64,000 nt of DNA, taken from NCBI GenBank assembly GCA_946800325.1, contig OX326959.1, positions 37,376,908-37,440,907 of the forward strand, read 5' to 3'. Position numbers and translations under genes: made by a program. The stretch's first letter is position 1, and every line of letters starts with the position of its first letter. This document shows, one piece after another, positions 15,101 to 26,202 of this stretch. Source of the DNA: Luzula sylvatica. Its lineage: Eukaryota; Streptophyta; Magnoliopsida; Poales; Juncaceae. The notes beneath the pieces are model-generated. The model saw nothing but the letters and a program-made list of their open reading frames with translations. It did not search any database and was not told where the DNA came from.

Positions 15101-16036
15101 ATATGTTCATTGAATTTTTTGAAGGTGTTAGACTTCATTTTTAGCATTTTTGAGATTTTTTGAAAAAATTGAAATTTGTGTGTGTTAGTCTTCAATTACG
15201 GAGTATTTGAGTATGACATGAAAATTGAGTGTTTTACTTATATTACACTTCAATTTTTTCATTTTTTTAAAAATATCTTCATTGAATTTTTTCAAGGTGT
15301 TAGACTTCAGTTTATTGCATTTTGAAGAAAATTTTGAAAAAATTGAAATTTGTGTGTGGTAGTCTTCAATTACGGAGTATTTTGAGTATGACATGAAAAT
15401 TTAGTTTTTTTCATGTGTTACACTTCAATTTTAACATTCTTTTCAAAAATATCTCCATTGAATTTTTTGATGGTGTTAGACTTCATTTTTTTGCATTTTT
15501 GAGAGTTTTGGAAAAAATTGAAATTTGTGTGTGTTCGTCTTCAATTACGGAGTATTTTGAGTATGACATGAAAATTGAGCTTTTTTCTTGTGTTAGACTT
15601 CAATTTTAACATTGTTTTAAAAAATATCTTCATGGAATTTATTGAAGGTGTTGGACTTCATTTTTTGCATTTTTCACAATTTTTTGAAAAAATTGAAATT
15701 TGTGATTGTTAGTCTTCAATGACGGAGTATTTTGAGTATGACATGAAAATTGAGCTTTTTTCTAGTGTTACACTTCAATTTTAACATTCTTTCAAAAAAT
15801 ATGTTCATTGAATTATTTGAAGGTGTTAGACTTAATTTTTTGCATTTTTGTGATTTTTTTGAGAAATTGAAATTTGTGTGTGTTAGTCTTCAATTACGAA
15901 GAATTTTGAGTATGACATGAAAATTGAGTATTTTGCTTATGTTATACTTCAATTTTAACATTCTTTTAAAAAATAACTTCGTTGAGTTTTTTGAACGTGT
16001 TAGATTTCAGTTTTTTGCATTTTTAAGAAAATTTTG
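12199..16036. repeat. 22-monomer HOR, copy A (3,838 bp)
   Basis: Matches 16,037-19,875 at offset 3,838 with few differences. It starts at the marker GAAATTTGTGTATGTTAGTC followed by ACCCTTCAATTTTATCATT, seen again at about 16,047 and 21,394. It carries the apparently ancestral state at two sites: G at 13,042 and G at 14,480, where copies B and C have A and T. Right end: A passes directly into B at the same monomer phase. Confidence 0.92.
13406..13775 (+). repeat. Diagnostic monomer cassette (example)
   Basis: An ordered run of variant monomers: CACAAATTTTTG with TTTGTGATTGTTAG; then TTCTAGTGTTACAC, CTTTCAAAAAATATG and GAATTATTTGAAGG; then GACTTAATTTTTTGC, TACGAAGAATTTTGAG and AACTTCGTTGAATTTTTTG. 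The same order starts at about 7,308, 9,397, 11,141, 13,406, 15,675, 17,244, 19,513, 21,022, 22,591, 24,860, 27,065, 28,285 and 35,264, with a variant near 34,040. I did not find it right of about 35.7 kb. Confidence 0.85.
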
Positions 16037-19000
16037 AAAAAATTGAAATTTGTGTATGTTAGTCTTCAATTACGGAGTATTTGAGTATGACATGAAAATT
16101 GAGTATTTTACTTATATTACCCTTCAATTTTATCATTTTTTTAAAAATATCTTCATTGAATTTTTTGAAGGTGTTAGACTTCAGTTTTTTGCATTTTTAA
16201 GAAAATTTTGAAAAAATAGAAATTTGTGTGTGTTAGTCTTCAATTACGGAGTATTTTGAGTATGACATGAAAATTTAGTTTTTTTCATGTGTTACACTTC
16301 AATTTTAACATTCTTTTCAAAAATATCTTCATTGAATTTTTTGATGGTGCTAGACTTCATTTTTTGCATTTTTGAGAGTTTTGGAAAAAATTGAAATTTG
16401 TGTGTGTTCGTCTTCCATTACGGAGTATTTTGAGTATGACATGAAAATTGAGTATTTTGCTAATGTTAGACTTCAATTTTAACATTGTTTTAAAAAATAT
16501 CGTCATGGAATTTATTGAAGGTGTTGGACTTCATTTTTTGCATTTTTGAGAGTTTTGGAAAAAATTGAAATTTGTGTGTGTTAGTCTTCAATTACGGAGT
16601 ATTTTGAGTATGACATGATAATTTAGTTTTTTTCATGTGTTACACTTCAATTTTAACATTCTTTTCAAAAATATCTTCATGGAATTTTTTGATGGTGTTA
16701 GACTTCATTTTTTGCATTTTTGAGATTTTTTGAAAAAATTGAAATTTGTGTGTGTTAGTCTTCAATTACGGAGTTTTTGAGTATGACATGAAAATTGAGT
16801 ATTTTACTTATATTACACTTCAATTTTTTCATTTTTTTAAAAATATCTTCATGGAATTTTTTGAAGGTGTTAGACTTCAATTCATTGCATTTTGAAGAAA
16901 ATTTTGAAAAAATTGAAATTTGTGTGTGTTAGTCTTCAATTACGGAGTATTTTGAGTATGACATGAAAATTTAGTTTTTTTCATGTGTTACACTTAAATT
17001 TTAACATTCTTTTCAAAAATATCTCCATTGAATTTTTTGATGGTGTTAGACTTCATTTTTTTGCATTTTTGAGAGTTTTGGAAAAAATTGAAATTTGTGT
17101 GTGTTCGTCTTCAATTACGGAGTATTTTGAGTGTGACATGAAAATTGAGCTTTTTTCTTGTGTTAGACTTCAATTTTAACATTGTTTTAAAAAATATCTT
17201 CATGGAATTTATTGAAGGTGTTGGACTTCATTTTTTCATTTTTCACAAATTTTTGAAAAAATTGAAATTTGTGATTGTTAGTCTTCAATTACGGAGTATT
17301 TTGAGTATGACATGAAAATTGAGCTTTTTTCTAGTGTTACACTTCAATTTTAACATTCTTTCAAAAAATATGTTCATTGAATTATTTGAAGGTGTTAGAC
17401 TTAATTTTTTGCATTTTTGTGATTTTTTTAAGAAATTGAAATTTGTGTGTGTTAGTCTTCAATTACGAAGAATTTTGAGTATGACATGAAAATTGAGTAT
17501 TTTGCTTATGTCACACTTCAATTTTAACATTCTTTTAAAAAATAACTTCGTTGAATTTTTTGAACGTGTTAGATTTCAGTTTTTTGCATTTTTAAGAAAA
17601 TTTTGAAAAAATTGAAATTTGTGTGTGTTAGTCTTCAATTACGTAATATTTTGAGTATGACATGAAAATTTAGTTTTTTTCATGTGTTACACTTCAATTT
17701 TAACATTCTTTTCAAAAATATCTTCATTGATTTTTTTGATGGTGTTAGACTTCATTTTTTGCATTTTTGAGAGTTTTGGAAAAAATTGAAATTTGTGTGT
17801 GTTCGTCTTCAATTACGGAGTATTTTGAGTATGACATGAAAATTGAGCTTTTTTCTTGTGTTACACTTCAATTTTAACATTCTTTTAAAAAATATGTTCA
17901 ATGAATTTTTTGAAGGTGTTAGACTTCATTTTTTGCATTTTTGAGATTTTTTGAAAAAATTGAAATTTGTGTGTGTTAGTCTTCAATTACGGAGTATTTG
18001 AGTATGACATGAAAATTGAGTATTTTACTTATATTACACTTCAATTTTTTCATTTTTTTAAAAATATCTTCATTGAATTTTTTGAAGGTGTTAGACTTCA
18101 GTTTATTGCATTTTGAAGAAAATTTTGAAAAAATTGAAATTTGTGTGTGTTAGTCTTCAATTACGGAGTATTTCGAGTATGACATGAAAATTTAGTTTTT
18201 TTCATGTGTTACGCTTCAATTTGAACATTCTTTTCAAAAATATCTTCATTGAATTTTTTGATGGTGTTAGACTTCATTTTTTTGCATTTTTGAGAGTTTT
18301 GGAAAAAATTGAAATTTTTGTGTGTTCGTCTTCAATTACGGAGTATTTTGAGTATGACATGAAAATTGAGCTTTTTTCTTGTGTTACACTTCAATTTTAA
18401 CATTCTTTTAAAAAATATGCTCATTGAATTTTTTGAAGGTGTTAGACTTAATTTTTTGCATTTTTGTGATTTTTTTAAGAAATTGAAATTTGTGTGTGTT
18501 AGTCTTCAATTACGAAGAATTTTGAGTATGACATGAAAATTGAGTATTTTGCTTATGTTACACTTCAATTTTAACATTCTTTTAAAAAATAACTTCGTTG
18601 AATTTTTTGAACGTGTTAGATTTCAGTTTTTTGCATTTTTAAGAAAATTTTGAAAAAATTGAAATTTGTGTGTGTTAGTCTTCAATTACGGAATAATTTG
18701 AGTATGACATGAAAATTTAGTTTTTTTCATGTGTTACGCTTCAATTTTAACATTCTTTTCAAAAATATCTTCATTGAATTTTTTGATGGTGTTAGACTTC
18801 TTTTTTTGCATTTTTGAGAGTTTTGGAAAAAATTGAAATTTGTGTGTGTTCGTCTTCAATTACGGAGTATTTTGAGTATGACGTGAAAATTGACCTTTTT
18901 TCTTGTGTTACACTTCAATTTTATCATTCTTTTAAAAAATATGTTCATTGAATTTTTTGAAGGTGTTAGACTTCATTTTTAGCATTTTTGAGATTTTTTG

Positions 19001-19875
19001 AAAAAATTGAAATTTGTGTGTGTTAGTCTTCAATTACGGAGTATTTGAGTATGACATGAAAATTGAGTGTTTTACTTATATTACACTTCAATTTTTTCAT
19101 TTTTTTAAAAATATCTTCATTGAATTTTTTCAAGGTGTTAGACTTCAGTTTATTGCATTTTGAAGAAAATTTTGAAAAAATTGAAATTTGTGTGTGGTAG
19201 TCTTCAATTACGGAGTATTTTGAGTATGACATGAAAATTTAGTTTTTTTCATGTGTTACACTTCAATTTTAACATTCTTTTCAAAAATATCTCCATTGAA
19301 TTTTTTGATGGTGTTAGACTTCATTTTTTTGCATTTTTGAGAGTTTTGGAAAAAATTGAAATTTGTGTGTGTTCGTCTTCAATTACGGAGTATTTTGAGT
19401 ATGACATGAAAATTGAGCTTTTTTCTTGTGTTAGACTTCAATTTTAACATTGTTTTAAAAAATATCTTCATGGAATTTATTGAAGGTGTTGGACTTCATT
19501 TTTTGCATTTTTCACAATTTTTTGAAAAAATTGAAATTTGTGATTGTTAGTCTTCAATGACGGAGTATTTTGAGTATGACATGAAAATTGAGCTTTTTTC
19601 TAGTGTTACACTTCAATTTTAACATTCTTTCAAAAAATATGTTCATTGAATTATTTGAAGGTGTTAGACTTAATTTTTTGCATTTTTGTGATTTTTTTGA
19701 GAAATTGAAATTTGTGTGTGTTAGTCTTCAATTACGAAGAATTTTGAGTATGACATGAAAATTGAGTATTTTGCTTATGTTATACTTCAATTTTAACATT
19801 CTTTTAAAAAATAACTTCGTTGAGTTTTTTGAACGTGTTAGATTTCAGTTTTTTGCATTTTTAAGAAAATTTTGA
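16037..19875. repeat. 22-monomer HOR, copy B (3,838 bp)
   Basis: Near-identical to copy A at -3,838 and to copy C at +5,347. It shares with C, and not with A, the substitutions at 16,880 (A) and 18,318 (T). Homology to A ends near 19,889, where B reads GTGTGTGTTAGTATTC but A runs on into GTGTATGTTAGTCTTC. Confidence 0.92.
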
Positions 19876-19895
19876 AAAAATTGAAATTTGTGTGT

Positions 19896-20011
19896 GTTAG
19901 TATTCAATTACGGAATATTTTGAGTATGACATGAAAATTTAGTTTTTTTCATGTGTTACACTTCATTTTTTGCATTTTTGAGAGTTTTGGAAAAAATTGA
20001 AATTTGTGTGT
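19896..20011 (+). repeat. 116-bp monomer lacking exactly one 58-bp subunit (B)
   Basis: The ATTACGG spacing here is 116 (19,911 to 20,027) instead of 174. Sequence passes from TGTTACACTTC straight to ATTTTTTGCATTTTTGAG: the start of subunit B is fused to subunit C at the shared ACTTCA block. Loss is one subunit, 58 bp. Confidence 0.93.
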
Positions 20012-20855
20012 GTTCGTCTTCAATTACGGAGTATTTTGAGTATGACATGAAAATTGAGCTTTTTTCTTGTGTTACACTTCAATTTTAACATTCTTTTAAA
20101 AAATATGTTCATTGAATTTTTTGAAGGTGTTAGACTTCATTTTTTGCATTTTTGAGATTTTTTGAAAAAATTGAAATTTGTGTGTGTTAGTCTTCAATTA
20201 CGGAGTATTTGAGTATGACATGAAAATTGAGTATTTTACTTATATTACCCTTCAATTTTTTCATTTTTTTAAAAATATCTTCCTTGAATTTTTTGAAGGT
20301 GTTAGACTTCAGTTTTTTGCATTTTTATGAAAATTTTGAAAAAATAGAAATTTGTGTGTGTTAGTCTTCAATTACGGAGTATTTTGAGTATGACATGAAA
20401 ATTTAGTTTTTTTCATGTGTTACACTTCAATTCTAACATTCTTTTCAAAAATATCTTCATTGAATTTTTTGATGGTGTTAGACTTCATTTTTTGCATTTT
20501 TGAGATTTTTTGAAAAAATGGAAATTTGTGTGTGTTAGTCTTCAATTACGGAGTATTTGAGTATGACATGAAAATTGAGTATTTTACTTATATTACCCTT
20601 CAATTTTTACATTTTTTTAAAAATATCTTCATTGAATTTTTTGAAGGTGGACTTCAGTTTTTTGCATTTTTAAGAAAATTTTGAAAAAATACAAATTTGT
20701 GTGTGTTAGTCTTCAATTACAGAGTATTTTGAGTATGACATGAAAATTTAGTTTTTTTCATGTGTTACACTTCAATTTTAACATTCTTTTCAAAAATATC
20801 TTCATTGAATTTTTTGATGGTGCTAGACTTCATTTTTTGCATTTTTGAGAGTTTT

Positions 20856-20893
20856 TTGAAAAAATTGAAATTTGTGATTGTTAGTCTTCAATG
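20856..20893. other. Junction of the 5,347-bp duplication
   Basis: This ~38-bp stretch breaks the 5,347-bp correspondence on both sides. It carries GAAATTTGTGATTGTTAG and CAATGACGG, which belong to the CACAA-type monomer found at about 19,530-19,565 and 21,040-21,070. The exchange point therefore sits at a subunit C to A boundary and holds a chimeric monomer. Confidence 0.7.
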
Positions 20894-21383
20894 ACGGAGT
20901 ATTTTGAGTATGACATGAAAATTGAGCTTTTTTCTTGTGTTAGACTTCAATTTTAACATTGTTTTAAAAAATATCTTCATGGAATTTATTGAAGGTGTTG
21001 GACTTCATTTTTTGCATTTTTCACAATTTTTTGAAAAAATTGAAATTTGTGATTGTTAGTCTTCAATGACGGAGTATTTTGAGTATGACATGAAAATTGA
21101 GCTTTTTTCTAGTGTTACACTTCAATTTTAACATTCTTTCAAAAAATATGTTCATTGAATTATTTGAAGGTGTTAGACTTAATTTTTTGCATTTTTGTGA
21201 TTTTTTTGAGAAATTGAAATTTGTGTGTGTTAGTCTTCAATTACGAAGAATTTTGAGTATGACATGAAAATTGAGTATTTTGCTTATGTTATACTTCAAT
21301 TTTAACATTCTTTTAAAAAATAACTTCGTTGAGTTTTTTGAACGTGTTAGATTTCAGTTTTTTGCATTTTTAAGAAAATTTTG

Positions 21384-24300
21384 AAAAAATTGAAATTTGT
21401 GTATGTTAGTCTTCAATTACGGAGTATTTGAGTATGACATGAAAATTGAGTATTTTACTTATATTACCCTTCAATTTTATCATTTTTTTAAAAATATCTT
21501 CATTGAATTTTTTGAAGGTGTTAGACTTCAGTTTTTTGCATTTTTAAGAAAATTTTGAAAAAATAGAAATTTGTGTGTGTTAGTCTTCAATTACGGAGTA
21601 TTTTGAGTATGACATGAAAATTTAGTTTTTTTCATGTGTTACACTTCAATTTTAACATTCTTTTCAAAAATATCTTCATTGAATTTTTTGATGGTGCTAG
21701 ACTTCATTTTTTGCATTTTTGAGAGTTTTGGAAAAAATTGAAATTTGTGTGTGTTCGTCTTCCATTACGGAGTATTTTGAGTATGACATGAAAATTGAGT
21801 ATTTTGCTAATGTTAGACTTCAATTTTAACATTGTTTTAAAAAATATCGTCATGGAATTTATTGAAGGTGTTGGACTTCATTTTTTGCATTTTTGAGAGT
21901 TTTGGAAAAAATTGAAATTTGTGTGTGTTAGTCTTCAATTACGGAGTATTTTGAGTATGACATGATAATTTAGTTTTTTTCATGTGTTACACTTCAATTT
22001 TAACATTCTTTTCAAAAATATCTTCATGGAATTTTTTGATGGTGTTAGACTTCATTTTTTGCATTTTTGAGATTTTTTGAAAAAATTGAAATTTGTGTGT
22101 GTTAGTCTTCAATTACGGAGTTTTTGAGTATGACATGAAAATTGAGTATTTTACTTATATTACACTTCAATTTTTTCATTTTTTTAAAAATATCTTCATG
22201 GAATTTTTTGAAGGTGTTAGACTTCAATTCATTGCATTTTGAAGAAAATTTTGAAAAAATTGAAATTTGTGTGTGTTAGTCTTCAATTACGGAGTATTTT
22301 GAGTATGACATGAAAATTTAGTTTTTTTCATGTGTTACACTTAAATTTTAACATTCTTTTCAAAAATATCTCCATTGAATTTTTTGATGGTGTTAGACTT
22401 CATTTTTTTGCATTTTTGAGAGTTTTGGAAAAAATTGAAATTTGTGTGTGTTCGTCTTCAATTACGGAGTATTTTGAGTGTGACATGAAAATTGAGCTTT
22501 TTTCTTGTGTTAGACTTCAATTTTAACATTGTTTTAAAAAATATCTTCATGGAATTTATTGAAGGTGTTGGACTTCATTTTTTCATTTTTCACAAATTTT
22601 TGAAAAAATTGAAATTTGTGATTGTTAGTCTTCAATTACGGAGTATTTTGAGTATGACATGAAAATTGAGCTTTTTTCTAGTGTTACACTTCAATTTTAA
22701 CATTCTTTCAAAAAATATGTTCATTGAATTATTTGAAGGTGTTAGACTTAATTTTTTGCATTTTTGTGATTTTTTTAAGAAATTGAAATTTGTGTGTGTT
22801 AGTCTTCAATTACGAAGAATTTTGAGTATGACATGAAAATTGAGTATTTTGCTTATGTCACACTTCAATTTTAACATTCTTTTAAAAAATAACTTCGTTG
22901 AATTTTTTGAACGTGTTAGATTTCAGTTTTTTGCATTTTTAAGAAAATTTTGAAAAAATTGAAATTTGTGTGTGTTAGTCTTCAATTACGTAATATTTTG
23001 AGTATGACATGAAAATTTAGTTTTTTTCATGTGTTACACTTCAATTTTAACATTCTTTTCAAAAATATCTTCATTGATTTTTTTGATGGTGTTAGACTTC
23101 ATTTTTTGCATTTTTGAGAGTTTTGGAAAAAATTGAAATTTGTGTGTGTTCGTCTTCAATTACGGAGTATTTTGAGTATGACATGAAAATTGAGCTTTTT
23201 TCTTGTGTTACACTTCAATTTTAACATTCTTTTAAAAAATATGTTCAATGAATTTTTTGAAGGTGTTAGACTTCATTTTTTGCATTTTTGAGATTTTTTG
23301 AAAAAATTGAAATTTGTGTGTGTTAGTCTTCAATTACGGAGTATTTGAGTATGACATGAAAATTGAGTATTTTACTTATATTACACTTCAATTTTTTCAT
23401 TTTTTTAAAAATATCTTCATTGAATTTTTTGAAGGTGTTAGACTTCAGTTTATTGCATTTTGAAGAAAATTTTGAAAAAATTGAAATTTGTGTGTGTTAG
23501 TCTTCAATTACGGAGTATTTCGAGTATGACATGAAAATTTAGTTTTTTTCATGTGTTACGCTTCAATTTGAACATTCTTTTCAAAAATATCTTCATTGAA
23601 TTTTTTGATGGTGTTAGACTTCATTTTTTTGCATTTTTGAGAGTTTTGGAAAAAATTGAAATTTTTGTGTGTTCGTCTTCAATTACGGAGTATTTTGAGT
23701 ATGACATGAAAATTGAGCTTTTTTCTTGTGTTACACTTCAATTTTAACATTCTTTTAAAAAATATGCTCATTGAATTTTTTGAAGGTGTTAGACTTAATT
23801 TTTTGCATTTTTGTGATTTTTTTAAGAAATTGAAATTTGTGTGTGTTAGTCTTCAATTACGAAGAATTTTGAGTATGACATGAAAATTGAGTATTTTGCT
23901 TATGTTACACTTCAATTTTAACATTCTTTTAAAAAATAACTTCGTTGAATTTTTTGAACGTGTTAGATTTCAGTTTTTTGCATTTTTAAGAAAATTTTGA
24001 AAAAATTGAAATTTGTGTGTGTTAGTCTTCAATTACGGAATAATTTGAGTATGACATGAAAATTTAGTTTTTTTCATGTGTTACGCTTCAATTTTAACAT
24101 TCTTTTCAAAAATATCTTCATTGAATTTTTTGATGGTGTTAGACTTCTTTTTTTGCATTTTTGAGAGTTTTGGAAAAAATTGAAATTTGTGTGTGTTCGT
24201 CTTCAATTACGGAGTATTTTGAGTATGACGTGAAAATTGACCTTTTTTCTTGTGTTACACTTCAATTTTATCATTCTTTTAAAAAATATGTTCATTGAAT

Positions 24301-25222
24301 TTTTTGAAGGTGTTAGACTTCATTTTTAGCATTTTTGAGATTTTTTGAAAAAATTGAAATTTGTGTGTGTTAGTCTTCAATTACGGAGTATTTGAGTATG
24401 ACATGAAAATTGAGTGTTTTACTTATATTACACTTCAATTTTTTCATTTTTTTAAAAATATCTTCATTGAATTTTTTCAAGGTGTTAGACTTCAGTTTAT
24501 TGCATTTTGAAGAAAATTTTGAAAAAATTGAAATTTGTGTGTGGTAGTCTTCAATTACGGAGTATTTTGAGTATGACATGAAAATTTAGTTTTTTTCATG
24601 TGTTACACTTCAATTTTAACATTCTTTTCAAAAATATCTCCATTGAATTTTTTGATGGTGTTAGACTTCATTTTTTTGCATTTTTGAGAGTTTTGGAAAA
24701 AATTGAAATTTGTGTGTGTTCGTCTTCAATTACGGAGTATTTTGAGTATGACATGAAAATTGAGCTTTTTTCTTGTGTTAGACTTCAATTTTAACATTGT
24801 TTTAAAAAATATCTTCATGGAATTTATTGAAGGTGTTGGACTTCATTTTTTGCATTTTTCACAATTTTTTGAAAAAATTGAAATTTGTGATTGTTAGTCT
24901 TCAATGACGGAGTATTTTGAGTATGACATGAAAATTGAGCTTTTTTCTAGTGTTACACTTCAATTTTAACATTCTTTCAAAAAATATGTTCATTGAATTA
25001 TTTGAAGGTGTTAGACTTAATTTTTTGCATTTTTGTGATTTTTTTGAGAAATTGAAATTTGTGTGTGTTAGTCTTCAATTACGAAGAATTTTGAGTATGA
25101 CATGAAAATTGAGTATTTTGCTTATGTTATACTTCAATTTTAACATTCTTTTAAAAAATAACTTCGTTGAGTTTTTTGAACGTGTTAGATTTCAGTTTTT
25201 TGCATTTTTAAGAAAATTTTGA
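21384..25222. repeat. 22-monomer HOR, copy C (~3.84 kb)
   Basis: Matches copy B at offset 5,347. It carries the B-type states A at 22,227 and T at 23,665, so it descends from B and not from A. Markers include ACGTAATATTTTGAG and TTTCGAGTATGACATG, shared by all three copies. Confidence 0.92.
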
Positions 25223-26202
25223 AAAAATTGAAATTTGTGTGTGTTAGTATTCAATTACGGAATATTTTGAGTATGACATGAAAATTTAGTTTTTTTCATG
25301 TGTTACACTTCATTTTTTGCATTTTTGAGAGTTTTGGAAAAAATTGAAATTTGTGTGTGTTCGTCTTCAATTACGGAGTATTTTGAGTATGACATGAAAA
25401 TTGAGCTTTTTTCTTGTGTTACACTTCAATTTTAACATTCTTTTAAAAAATATGTTCATTGAATTTTTTGAAGGTGTTAGACTTCATTTTTTGCATTTTT
25501 GAGATTTTTTGAAAAAATTGAAATTTGTGTGTGTTAGTCTTCAATTACGGAGTATTTGAGTATGACATGAAAATTGAGTATTTTACTTATATTACCCTTC
25601 AATTTTTTCATTTTTTTAAAAATATCTTCCTTGAATTTTTTGAAGGTGTTAGACTTCAGTTTTTTGCATTTTTATGAAAATTTTGAAAAAATAGAAATTT
25701 GTGTGTGTTAGTCTTCAATTACGGAGTATTTTGAGTATGACATGAAAATTTAGTTTTTTTCATGTGTTACACTTCAATTCTAACATTCTTTTCAAAAATA
25801 TCTTCATTGAATTTTTTGATGGTGTTAGACTTCATTTTTTGCATTTTTGAGATTTTTTGAAAAAATGGAAATTTGTGTGTGTTAGTCTTCAATTACGGAG
25901 TATTTGAGTATGACATGAAAATTGAGTATTTTACTTATATTACCCTTCAATTTTTACATTTTTTTAAAAATATCTTCATTGAATTTTTTGAAGGTGGACT
26001 TCAGTTTTTTGCATTTTTAAGAAAATTTTGAAAAAATACAAATTTGTGTGTGTTAGTCTTCAATTACAGAGTATTTTGAGTATGACATGAAAATTTAGTT
26101 TTTTTCATGTGTTACACTTCAATTTTAACATTCTTTTCAAAAATATCTTCATTGAATTTTTTGATGGTGCTAGACTTCATTTTTTGCATTTTTGAGAGTT
26201 TT
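25223..26202. repeat. Second copy of the B-C spacer (partial)
   Basis: Continues the 5,347-bp duplication: it matches 19,876-20,855, including the 116-bp monomer (25,243-25,358), the variant TATCTTCCTTGAATTTTTTG and AAGGTGGACTTCAG. The match stops at 26,202, in GAGAGTTTT: 20,856 continues TTGAAAAAATTG and 26,203 continues GGAAAAAATTTAAATT. Confidence 0.9.
25243..25358 (+). repeat. 116-bp monomer, duplicated copy
   Basis: Same B-subunit loss as at 19,896-20,011, at +5,347 (ATTACGG spacing 25,258 to 25,374). It was copied by the 5,347-bp duplication and does not represent a second deletion event. Confidence 0.92.

Larger units (their letters stand above)
19876..21383. repeat. Spacer segment between HOR copies B and C (~1.5 kb)
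   Basis: Family 1 monomers, nine minus one subunit, that lie between 22-mer copies B and C and make the B-C distance 5,347 instead of 3,838 bp. It holds the 116-bp monomer at 19,896-20,011. Its first part (to 20,855) is repeated at 25,223-26,202. Its last part (20,894-21,383) repeats 15,547-16,036, the end of copy A. Confidence 0.88.
15547..26202. repeat. 5,347-bp tandem duplication (31 monomers minus one subunit)
   Basis: Copy 1 is about 15,547-20,855 and copy 2 about 20,894-26,202, at constant offset 5,347. It overlaps the earlier 22-mer duplication: copy 1 contains the end of A, all of B and the spacer. 5,347 equals about 31 monomers less the 58-bp subunit missing in the short monomer. 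The overlap shows at least two successive unequal exchanges. Confidence 0.9.
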
